64,000 bases of DNA from Glandiceps talaboti (lineage: Eukaryota; Hemichordata; Enteropneusta; Spengelidae). Positions 1-46,440 of the stretch are shown piece after piece. The notes under the pieces are model-generated. The model searched no databases. It worked only from the letters and a program-made list of their open reading frames with translations, and was not told the DNA's origin. The translations under genes and the position numbers were made by a program. Numbering within the stretch: position 1 is the stretch's first letter; each line of letters begins with the position of its first letter. The DNA lies in contig NC_135567.1 in the NCBI RefSeq assembly GCF_964340395.1, forward strand, positions 8,486,658-8,550,657, in the 5' to 3' direction.

Positions 1-607
1 GGGCTGTCGAAATATGAATCACCACAAATACTTTGTTACACCGCTCCCGTACAATAGACTATTGGTTGACACTTTTTTGTTGCAAACGTATGCAATAAAC
101 AAATAGTTAGCCCTATAATCTGTCAATCAAATGTTCTGTTTATTCAAAACAACTCAATGAAATTCTAAATATAACAAGGTGTTTTAGCCACTCTGGATTT
201 CATTCCGACGGTACTTGCTAGGAGTTGACATCGAAGAGCCGCGTTGCTGATACTTCACTTCAGCAGGTAGGAGTGGGTTCCTTTTTTTTCGTTTTCGATT
301 GAAAGTCTATTTTGCTAGAGAGTATTTACAAGTGTATCTGAAATTTTAAAACTTAGTATATTTTGGAAGTTGAATAGAAAGATATTCATCCTCTTTTCGA
401 CATTAACGTTTTAGCTTCGAACGGATATTTTGGCAAAAAAGAAGATGTTTACTACATAAACTGAAGGCACTGTTTTTAGTTCTAAGTTTCCAGAATGTCT
501 TATGCTTGTTTTGTGGTTTACATGGAACAAGGTGTTTCATAATGTCGGGAAATAACTGAACGTGTCATACCGTTCGTAAACGTTTCGTATTTATAACTCT
601 TTTTCAG
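1..607. other. 5' flank and putative 5' UTR region of the LDLa-ZP gene
   Basis: No convincing ORF is present. A pyrimidine-rich stretch ending in CAG at 605-607 looks like an acceptor just ahead of the start codon exon, so the 5' UTR is probably split. A possible UTR donor (CAGCAG/GTAGGA) lies at 266/267. No TATA box or other promoter element could be assigned with confidence. Confidence 0.3.
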
Positions 608-627
608 AATTGGATATCGTGAGAGGC

Positions 628-36492
<35,865 letters not shown>

Positions 36493-37990
36493 ACAACCCA
36501 ATCATCTTAATACTGGCAACATAAACAAGACACCGTTAAGCGACACAATTCAAGGAAAATCTCCGCGATATACAATGTCACAATTCAACACATTGATAAT
36601 ACCCCATTTCACTGATACAGTTATACATTCATATTATCGACCATTTGCCAAAGTTAACAAAAATACTCTACAGATTTTGGGACGAAATCAAATGAACAGC
36701 GGATAATTTTTTTCTTCGTTTTCTCAATTATATATAACTCCGTTCTTAATAACAGCGAATCTTTTCGTTTAAACACGTTATTACTTTATCTTCCATCATG
36801 GCTTTTCAAATGTTATCATTTACTTTTGAAATAAGTTGTACAACTTATAGAACATCTACAATGGATGTTTGTATAACAAATATGACATGTTCCACCTAAT
36901 ACATGGAGATGACAGACCATTGAAAATAGCAGCAGCAAAATGACTCAGATTATTTTGAAGAGAAAGATTCAATACACATAAATCAACTTATGTTTTACAG
37001 TCGAAATTAAAATAAACAGGTTTAATGGTCATACCATTGTATTAAAGGACACATCCAGCGAGTATCATCAACAGAAATGAGTGATTATTATCCTTCCATC
37101 AACTATTCTAACTAATAAACCACTATGTGTTTGGGACAATCAGATAAATGCAATAAACACTGAGGATAAAATTCAACTAACCCAACATATGGATTATGTC
37201 AACTTCATTCATACACAAATGTGACACATTTTCAATGCCTCAGACTAGTTTTGTTCAGTTCATATTATGCTAACAAATGCAATGTGGCTTTTAATACATC
37301 CTGTTTAACTACATAAATACCAACTACATTTTAGATTTAATTGTTTCAAATATTTAAAAAAAATATTGTATTGGTGATGGGTTTATTTCATTTGTTCTTC
37401 ATTTTGGTGTTGGTATCAATAAAAGCATTCTAAATTCAACTATAGAATCCCGTGGTTGTATGTTTAGCTGATACAATTGTGCAATATGTTTATCATTACA
37501 CAGTTTATTTTCACAAATCTCTCTTGTCATAAACTATCAATATTCTTGAAAACAAACGTCATACTTGTCAAACAAAAACACAGCGTTTTGTGTTTACTGT
37601 AATTGCCCTTAACATACCATTGATTATAGGGTGAAGCAATTTTCAATTGTTCTACATACTGGGAAATGTACCTGTTCCGAGGTTTATTGAGTATGACAAC
37701 AGAAGTTCTTCTAATAAGCACTGCCTTCTTTTCTGCCTTAAAACTGCACCTTACGTGTTTATCAGTTCGGTGGTTACTATGTACGTTTACCGCCTTTTAT
37801 CCACGTCATCAACGCATGCAAATTTCAAACCTATGTTCAATAGCTGACGGTCAGCCTTACTTTAAGTAACTTTGCGTGTCTTTCTGACCACAGGCTATAG
37901 CCTCTATGGTCAGTCTCATCTTCATTTATGGTCGATTCTCTAATGTTCCTGGATATATTTGCTTTATAAATATATATATATTGTGTTGTT
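36493..37990 (+). other. 3' UTR and 3' flank of the left LDLa-ZP copy
   Basis: AT-rich, without domain-bearing ORFs. An AATAAA lies at 37418-37423. The open frames at 37527-37869 are paralleled in the right arm, but they lack recognisable domains and have drifted. Confidence 0.5.
37418..37423 (+). terminator. Candidate polyadenylation signal AATAAA (left copy)
   Basis: The hexamer lies in TATCAATAAAAGCATTC about 930 bp after the stop. Its counterpart (TTTATT on the plus strand) is kept at 51728-51733. Cleavage site not determined. Confidence 0.45.
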
Positions 37991-37999
37991 CTTTCTAAT

Positions 38000-38951
38000 G
38001 TTTATCTAGACATTTTTTGAAAGAGTTGAGAGTGGGTACATTTATGGTTGCGGGTAAATTATTGCAGATACTTAAAAATTAAGTTTCTTTAACCTTTCCT
38101 CATATGATAGTTCTTTAAATCGTGGTTTTTGTTTAGTGGCTCTCCTTTGCACATTTTCAATAACTTCACTATATTTTTGTTTATAAGTGTTCCATACAGA
38201 ACATGCGTAGTCAAAGTGATTTCTCACCATAGGTTTGTAGAGTGGTAAAAACGTGTCCGGCTCCAGATACATGTACGCTCGTCTAATTAGTGTGAAGGTG
38301 CTAGTTGCTTTGTTTACTTTTTCATTTATGTACTTGAATGTCAAAATCTAATTTCGGATCAAACAATACTCCAATGTCCTTTCCTCTATGTGTTGTTGAA
38401 AGATCTTTTTTTTTTGCTCCATCAATTTCCCATGTGTATGTAGAGCTTTCCTCTGTTGAGTATCCCATTCTCATGGATCCGGACTTACACTTGTCTGTGT
38501 GAAAACGAAGAAGCCATTTATTTGACCATTCCATTAACCTGTCGAGGTCCTATTGTAGTAAATTTCTGTCCTGAGGATTATTAATAGTTATTATTAATAG
38601 TTCTTAATAATTATTATTATTATTAATAGTTCGTGATGTTTTAGTGTCACCAGCAAAAAGAAGATGTGTGACAACACAGAGTCTGGTAGATCGTTGATAT
38701 AGAGTACAAACAAAACAGGTCCAACCACACTTCCTTGTGGAATTCCACTTGTTACATGCATCCCGTACTGGTGGTTCACCGTGTATAACTACTTGTTGTA
38801 CTCTTCCACTAAGGAACGGTCTTATCCATCCTAGTAAAGGATGGCATATACTATATAACGATAATTTGCTAATGAGTCTTCTATAGGGCACTGTGTCAAA
38901 TGCTTTCACGAAGTTTATATACATTGTTTCAAATTCTATTATTGGTGGCAA
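38000..38951 (-). pseudogene. LINE reverse transcriptase fragment (left arm)
   Basis: The minus strand gives YINFVKAFDTVPYRRLISKL, then [60 protein letters not shown] and YINEKVNKATSTFTLIRRAY through to RATKQKPRFKELSYEERLKK. These are ordered RT palm and thumb motifs. Frameshifts separate them and the catalytic ADD reads AGD, so it is dead. It is 5'-truncated and lies antisense downstream of the LDLa-ZP gene. Confidence 0.88.
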
Positions 38952-39140
38952 TAAAGCCTCGGTGGATCACAGGTAGGAACTTCAACCTCCTACTCAAAGT
39001 CTGGTCCGTGTTGGCGTAACCCCAGGCTGGCACTAGGCATCGTAAGTTACGGTGCCACTAACGATTCAAAACTCTCTGTCCTACATTTCATAAAGTTCAA
39101 AACTAATCACATGGATTTCGGAACCTGATATTTACTTTCG

Positions 39141-39228
39141 GGATGTGTGACCCTGAGGTCAATACATTTGTACCAACCAATCAACAGGTTGATTGGTACA
39201 AATGTATTGACCTCAGGGTCACACATCC
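39141..39228. repeat. Fold-back with 36-bp perfect arms
   Basis: 39141-39176 (starting GGATGTGTGACCCTGAGGTC) is the exact reverse complement of 39193-39228. The 16-nt centre, CCAATCAACAGGTTGA, is itself partly palindromic. Further TGACC.../AGGTCA pairs follow at 39244-39265 and 39326-39340. The right-arm counterpart (49890-50075) is larger and rearranged. Confidence 0.85.
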
Positions 39229-40031
39229 TAATAGAGGGCATTTGACCCCTTAAGGTCAATATTTTGGTACCCATTAAAAAACAGGTAAATGCCAGGATGT
39301 AAATAACAGGTATTAACCAGGACCCCTAAGGTCAATATGTCGGTGAAAACCAATAGGTGGTTCTTTAAGGAGAACATCGAGTCGGATTGATTTTGTCCTG
39401 ACTGCTTCTAGTTAATATCCAAGTATTTCATAACATCTACACTATATTTGACATCTTTTCTAAAAAGGGAATAGTGGCTATACAAACAACAAAGGTGCTC
39501 CATCAGTCATTCCAATTACGCGATGTGCTGAAGTTTGATGACCTTTCTGCAAAGAGTAACATTTTCAGTAATATTGACAATATAGCACTGGGGCAATTAG
39601 TCAGATTTATCGGGTTTAGAAGAATCACTCCTAGTATCGTCAATATCAGGGAAGGTGGGTCGTTTATAAACATGTTGTTATTGCCGTGCGAAGTTGAGCA
39701 TTTTGTTAAAAGCATGAATACTTTATTGGTGAAGGTCATTGATATTTCTATATCACACTTTACTATCACTAATACCATGCAGAAATGTGCACTGTGATAT
39801 TGTTGCCGTTTGATTCACCTTCCCTCTGTTGTCACTACTGTATAGTACACTCTTTCCATCAACTTCCGTAGTTTTCCGCCACCCGTCATGTCATTGTGCG
39901 TTACTAGCCATCATTGCCATAAATACACTATTTCTACATACATCTGTGGTTTGTAGGAGGCCAGTTCTGTACATAGAGACAAGTCAACTTGTGCGTCGCC
40001 ATATTCAGGGTAAGGTTTGTTTTTATACTAG

Positions 40032-40784
40032 TGTTACGTTCTAGGGGAGCTTAAATATAACGTTTTAGTGTCTAAGTATGGTAGTTGTGAGTAAAACAAC
40101 AGAACGTAAACGATTCTCCACTCTAACTGGTTTTCTTGGGTACCAGGATCTACGAGCCTGTGTAAGTTTAGGAATTAGCTACACAGGTAACGTCACATAC
40201 ACGTACACTCTTACACTCAGGCAGAGAGAGACCCTGCACACCAACAGTTGCGTTGTAATCAAATCCAAGAATAGTCTTTATTTCTTCAAGTCCCTAACTT
40301 ATAAGTTCTAGTTGTCACCTTGAAAATAAGGTGATGTCATCTTTGTAAACATAACTTGTTATAATTAAATGATCTCTCACCTAGATTCATTGTTCTAGAA
40401 GACACGGTAAACTTTCCACCAGAATATTTAAGATTGAGATTCAAGATCATGCCATATGTAAATTGTTCACGTGTAAGACAAATGTTGATCACGCCATTGG
40501 AAAATTATTAATCTAAGTATTAAAATAAGTATTAATCTGAATTCAGTAATCAACAAGTTATCTTGTTTACAAGAACTAATCGGTGTTATTTAATCAAAAC
40601 ACTTGACATTTGTTAGCTATTAGAGGTAAATGTAATTAATGCAGGATTAGCAGATAAATCAACATATTATTAGATCATGCTGTTGTTAGCTCCTGTTTGT
40701 GAGTAAGTACTATAAATGTGAATTTTACGTTAATTTAGGCAAAATATGCCAAAATTCCAAATATGATATTTCTGGATCGTAACA
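40032..40784. mobile_element. Solo LTR (753 bp) with CTAG target duplication
   Basis: It begins TGTTACGTTC and ends GGATCGTAACA, giving the TG...CA termini and a 7-bp inverted TGTTACG/CGTAACA typical of Ty3/gypsy-type LTRs. CTAG flanks both ends (40028-40031 and 40785-40788). There is no internal domain, so it looks like a solo LTR. The inverted-repeat homology stops 23 bp inside it, at TTAA 40051-40054. Confidence 0.65.
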
Positions 40785-40788
40785 CTAG

Positions 40789-41690
40789 ATGGTGACTGAA
40801 AAGATTGCTAACGAAATCAATGTATTGGCATAAAAGACAAGGACCTATAATATCTTTGTAATGCTATCGATGACCGAATGAGTGCATTGTAAGCTTACAC
40901 GTCAGGCCTACAAGACTATGTGTTGTGTGAAAAAATACCTTGTCATTAGTCCATTTTGCTCAAAGTGGTAAATGCAAGTATAATATGGTGCTCAGATTGT
41001 GTTGTTGCCATGGTAACCAAAATATAAGTGTGTTGAACCCTGCTTGTCTGAGATTATGTTTTCACCCTTCAGCTATGTGTGTGTTCTAACTTCTTTCAAC
41101 TGCCCTCCAGTTCCATTTCTATAGGGGTTCTATAGAAAGACTCTAAGTTGTTATGTATATTACAACAGTTTGCCAAATAGTATGAACACTTTGCTGGGGA
41201 CACGTTCGTTTTTTAGGAGTGAGGCAACACATAGTGTGTTTTTTTAATGAGTGAAGGAACATTACAACACGATTAGAAGTAATTGGATGAGATCCTTATC
41301 AAAAACTTTACACATCAGTATATATTGTTAAGACATCGATCAGTCCTAGGCTAACCAGAAGAATCATTGTTGTTTTGTTCTCAAACAACAGTTGTACTTG
41401 GCGACAAATCGCTAACGGAAGGAAATCTGTAATACATGTCAGGGCTAACAAGAGTGATTGCTGCAGGAGGCATTGCACCATTGGACATGAGATGTGTACA
41501 GTTTTTGTATACTCCCTATAGGAGATATAGTGGCTTTTAAATTTGCGATTATACCACCCGTGTGTCTACTCGCTGGAATGCTGTTTCTTTCTGATTCTTG
41601 GAAGATCTTTGACATCATTGGATGTGTTGTAAACATTGTTGGGGTCATTTGAGGTCATTCTTATAATTCAACCAAGTTTCATATTTGGCA
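40789..41690. other. Spacer sequence before the Roco pseudogene
   Basis: No gene recognised. If the Roco gene once had a P-loop exon here, I cannot find a GxxxxGK(S/T) motif in any frame. Confidence 0.4.
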
Positions 41691-41715
41691 GTGCTAGTGA
41701 TAAAAGCAACGATGA

Positions 41716-44129
41716 AGCGACAGAAGACAAGGAGGCAAGATAAGAACTGTAAAGAAAACAGATGGTATTGATATATTCGAAATTGATCTCAAGGAGAATG
41801 GTGTCAAACTAATCGTCTTTGACTGCGCAGGAGATGTGGATTTCTTAGAATCTAACACCTTATTTGTCACAGACGACACACTAATTGTTGCAGTCTTCGA
41901 TCTAAGTGAGTTTCCGATCAGTCAAGCTGATATGAATGAAGATAGGATAACCTCATCTCATCAATTAGGCAGAATTAGGTTATGGCTGGAGACAGTCAAT
42001 GCCTTTGCACCGAAATCTCGAGTAATACTTGTAGGGATACATGCATATGCAGATGCCCCCATGCTGACCGATGCTGCATTGGCTGACATATGGAAACAGT
42101 TCAAACAACTTCTTGAAGATGTACATGAAACACACTGTCAAGTCCATAGCCATCATTTTGTCTCAAATTGCCTGCTGTGCCAAACAACTGCTAAGATGGA
42201 AAGGCAGAGCAAATATAAGGGATTAGCTGGATTTGTTAAGGTCGCCTCAGATGTCACAAAACAAGAATCAATAGATAAGGCGAAAAGCAAAGATAAAGTG
42301 GGTCGAACATGTTTCCCTCATATTGTGGGATATTTTGAAATTGGCAGCATTGGGAATTTTCCTCGGGGTGTTACCGTCGTTAAACAGTTACATCAAGCCA
42401 TTGTGAAAGCTGCCTGTGATATCTTACCAGAGCCCTACAGAGAAATTCCAGAACCATGGCATTGCCTTAGAGAAAGTCTAAGAACACAACAGATGTTAAC
42501 AACAACTTCTTCTATTCTGTCATTTTCTGATTTCAGAAAGTTGGCAAATAATTTGGGAATGCAAAGTGAAGAATCTGTGAATAATGTGATGAACTTCCTT
42601 TGCAGTCAGGGTGATGTTGTATACAAACCATTGGGATTAAAAGACGAGGATTCTCCTGTCATTCTGGACCCACAATGGTTAGCGCACTTGTTGAAGACAT
42701 TTATTTCGTTCAAAGCTCACAGTATTGAAGTCTTAGGTTGTCTAGATGTGCGACATGTGCAAGTGTATGGAGTCACATAGACAGGAAATACCACTACCCT
42801 TTGTTGGCAATGTTGATTCAGTTACGAATTTGTTTTCCTCTAGGAAAACCGACATCACTCCATACAAGCTCGACATCAGACTTTGGTTTCTCAAGCTTAC
42901 TATTCCCCTCACAATTACCAGTGGGTCAACCAAGCGAAGGCGCTTGGAATCCATACCCACAACAAGACGAGCAGCACGTGAGTCATCACTACATCTTTAA
43001 CTTTTTTTTGCCGCCATTATGGTTCTGTGATCTGATAGTAACTGTCCATGACAACTCAGTTGTTTGTGACAAGCCAGTGTTTCTGAGAAATAATGTCATT
43101 TACTGCTGCCAGATACCAAAGCCAAATTGTGACGATTGTTGTCGGGATTTGCCTAGTGCTATTCACTGTGTTCGATTTGAATTACTTTACCACAATAACA
43201 GTATTCTAGTTACAGCAAGAGGTCCCAGGGCGTGTTGTGCTATTACTAAAGCAGATGACATAATGGATGATGTGGCAGCAATGCCTCGTTATGGGGAACT
43301 CGTAATGCGAAAAGTAGTAGCATGCCCGAGCTGTGTTGCTACTCGTGAACATGATATTGGTCAGTTGGAGCAAAATGAAACAATGGCTCCTATGACACAA
43401 AGTAACTCCTTCCAGTGTTCTGAATGCGTAGACCACGTTTTCTACAGTAGGAGTAGGATGTTGCTGTGTAAAGATATCCAGAGGACCAAAACGCTAACCA
43501 AGGTAGTGTTCGATGCTAGCAATGATGCTATCTGCCCCCCGACTTTTGTATTGCTACCAATCAACATACATGGTCTTCCCTGGTTAGAATTTGTCACATC
43601 AAGAGTGTTCTCATATCTTCGTGATGGATATGCTGTTCACCTTCTCTGTGAATATCCAGACCATATACACTTCATTGACTCTCCAGGTTACCGAGTCAAT
43701 AAGGTGAAGGAATTTGTAAGAAAGTATGGTCCTAATTGTCTGCAAGGTGTTGATGTTTATACAAGGGGTTACTAAGGTGGCTAGTTTAGTTCCAATATCA
43801 GCTATGTCTAGTCTTGCCAATATTTATAGTACAGCTGATAAGGCCATTAATTTGGCGGAAAACATTGTTAATGACTTCTACAAGGAATTTGAAGATTTTG
43901 CCAAGAAATATCCAGACAAAGCCCCTTCAGCAGATGTGTTTCTGGGGAAATAGAAAAACGGAAATGTGCCCCGCAAAGAAAAGAGTTGGCACACCTCCTG
44001 GGTAAAAATGAGGAAAACGATGGACGATTTGGTGGTCTACAGGCAGTTGTCGATGGCAGGAAAATTTTCTGGGTGTGTGACAAGCATGCACAAGAGTTTA
44101 CTGAAAGGAAAATGGGGAAAATAGCCTAA
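41716..44129 (+). pseudogene. Frameshifted Roco (Roc-COR, MFHAS1-like) gene
   Basis: Frame A (41716 to about 42775) starts TVKKTDGIDIFEI (switch I Thr-Gly context), then LIVFDCAGDVDF (DxxG) and RVILVGIHAYAD (G4-like). The COR domain follows with CFPHIVGYFEIGS, EIPEPWHCLRE and DSPVILDPQWLAHLLKTF. Frame B (about 42740-43773) continues the COR end with WSHIDRKYHYPLLAML, DEQHVSHHYIFNFFLPPL, and the C-terminal DGYAVHLLCEYPDHIHF...SPGYRVNKVKEFVRKYG. Frames C and D complete it with AMSSLANIYSTADKAINLAE and KIFWVCDKHAQEF to a TAA at 44127-44129. At least three frame changes (near 42735-42760, 43740 and 43950) break it. No P-loop or leucine-rich repeats are visible upstream. Family members are cytosolic GTPase-scaffolds. 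A sequencing-error explanation for the shifts is possible. Confidence 0.8.
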
Positions 44130-44412
44130 CAGGTTTTAACTATGTTGACAGTATCGTGGCTCTAATCAGTGATAACCAGTGAAACATCACCATACAGTGC
44201 TTTTGCTCGATTGAAAACTCAATGTTATTATGTATCAACTATTGACTATCGATCTGATAACAAACATTCTATCCCATGCCTTGTAAACGAATGTAAGCTT
44301 TATATTTCACAAATGTTGATAGCTTGAATGTGAAAAATTCTACTCCAGGTTAACACAGTAAAGAGATTAGTAGACGACATTTTGTAATATATATTATGCA
44401 AACATTAACAGA

Positions 44413-44418
44413 AATAAA
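44413..44418 (+). terminator. Candidate polyadenylation signal after the Roco pseudogene
   Basis: AATAAA in CAGAAATAAACATGG, about 285 bp after the last stop. It would be consistent with the locus having once been a normal transcription unit. Confidence 0.4.
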
Positions 44419-44463
44419 CATGGTTGAAACATTTAATTCTTGCACGAATCATATGTGTGTAAC

Positions 44464-44527
44464 ATGTATGTATGTATGTATGTATGTATGTATGTATGTA
44501 TGTATGTATGTATGTATGCATGTATGC
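44464..44527 (+). repeat. Microsatellite (TATG)n
   Basis: About 15 ATGT units ending in GCATGTATGCA. Confidence 0.95.
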
Positions 44528-44832
44528 ATATTTGAATGCACAGATGCATAAATCATAGACACACAGCAGCATTCCAAATATTGTATTATAAATTAAATGT
44601 AATCATTTTTATAAACTCTGTGTAGTTAATTCGCTAACTTGAAAATGAATAAAACATGCCTAGATATTTAAATGGTGTGCATTATTTGCAAACATAAGGC
44701 ATACATGGATGGGGATAGCAAGAAGTGAGCACAAACAAACACACACATCCAGAGTATCTAAATAGCTGATGTTCTTTTCACTTGAGTTCAAATTAAACAT
44801 CATGTTAGTTGTTTCACTTTATTAACATATAT

Positions 44833-44895
<63 letters not shown>

Positions 44896-44896
44896 T
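44833..44896 (+). repeat. Microsatellite (GT)n
   Basis: About 31 GT units; gives a spurious His-Thr repeat frame on the minus strand. Confidence 0.95.
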
Positions 44897-46030
44897 GTGT
44901 TAATCCCCAGTAGACCAGACCAAATCGATTGTTAAGTACATCTGTATCTTTCCCATTATTAGTGGGGGATATAGATGTGAAAACAAATGCCAACAAATAG
45001 AACTAACACAAAACCATGGGAAGAAAACTTTGTTAATATGTTTGTTTTACGTTCGGTATCAGCCATGACTGTGTATTGTTTTAATATTGTACAAAATGTT
45101 TGCTTTTCACATTTAAAGTTATATGATGTCAAAGGTCAGATTAGGTAAAAATCAACTGTGCATTGATTATTAATTGTATATGTAGAAATATCATTATAAT
45201 ATATCGATACTAATACATTTCTTGATTTGCAGTTAGAATACAATTATTTTTTTTCTTGGAATGTATACTCTTTGGTTTTAATGTTAAAAGGGAAATTATA
45301 TCATACATTTCATTAATCCAATATAATTATTCAGTAAATTCACATTAGATGTCAACGAAGTTGAATAGATTTGTTTGAAGTGAGTATCGAATTAAACTTT
45401 TGTACAAAACTCAAACTTTAAAATTGTTGCCTGAAACGTTCAACTGCAGACTTCAGTATGCCGTGATCATTTGGTTTGCCTTGTTATAGTGAAACAAGAC
45501 GTCACTGACTCAAAAGAGTATAATTTGACTTGTTTTGACATTTTTAAATAGATTTAACTGATATATATTCTTGCAGTATTTTATGATAATTTGATGTGCC
45601 TTGTTACAGTGAAATAAATCACTGACATATATACAGATAGTATATCCATTGGTTTGAATTGTTATAGTGAAGACAGACTTCACAGACGTGTTTCTGTTTA
45701 TTTTAGTACACTTTATGTTGATCTAGTTAGTTTTAAGTAAATCAGTTTCTATATAGTCCTTACAGTTTTTAGTTTCAATATAATAACACCCCATGTATAT
45801 CCTGTGATAAAACCAACTTCATATAGCCATTTGTGTCCATATAGTTCTAACGTATACTGGGTTAATGAAATAACCATCCCATGTAGTGTCCAATGTGTCA
45901 TGTGATAAGATGGGACATGTTATACATGAACATATATTGACAAATATCTTTATCTGTTCACTTTAAGGTGTTAATGTCATTGCAAACATTTCTAATTCAT
46001 GCATGTGCAATCTGAATTTACGTAAAAAAA
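44897..46030. other. Spacer sequence without recognised features
   Basis: AT-rich. A loosely repeated (TTGTTATAGTGAA)-type phrase recurs near 45483, 45602 and 45659, but no gene or mobile element is supported. Confidence 0.35.
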
Positions 46031-46031
46031 A

Positions 46032-46033
<2 letters not shown>

Positions 46034-46117
<84 letters not shown>

Positions 46118-46311
46118 TTGGTAGTACTGGAACTCTTTCTTGGGTGTAACTCGGAGTTTCACGCATATTGCGATCATCAGACACTCTGATGATCGCAATA
46201 TGCGTGAAACTCCGAGTTACACCCAAGAAAGAGTTCCAGTACTACCAAAACTATTACGCTCTGCCACTGCGGTATAGAGCACTGTCTTATAGCAGATTGA
46301 TACTCACCGAG

Positions 46312-46407
<96 letters not shown>
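46034..46407. repeat. TA tract - 70-bp perfect hairpin - TA tract
   Basis: (TA)n at about 46034-46114 and 46313-46407 bracket a perfect palindrome: arm 46112-46181 and arm 46185-46254 with the 3-nt loop CAC. The arm contains TAACTCGGAGTTTCACGCAT and is the form A dispersed repeat in head-to-head duplicate. The form B part follows at 46255-46312. With the self-complementary TA flanks the block could form a cruciform of several hundred bases. Confidence 0.9.
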
Positions 46408-46410
<3 letters not shown>

Positions 46411-46440
46411 CATAAATTAGAAGTTTTCTTACATGAATAA

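Noticed and set aside
37527-37869. Overlapping 64-67 codon frames on both strands, also seen at 51282-51624
   Set aside because: Their presence in both arms follows from the inverted duplication alone; they overlap each other and have no domain.
39474-39797. 107-codon open frame mirrored at 49337-49654
   Set aside because: It begins with GTG and not ATG, has no recognisable domain, and the two arms differ by many replacements and an indel as neutral sequence would. More likely non-coding.
43206-43436. Minus-strand frames under the Roco pseudogene
   Set aside because: They are shadows of the plus-strand Roc-COR coding string.
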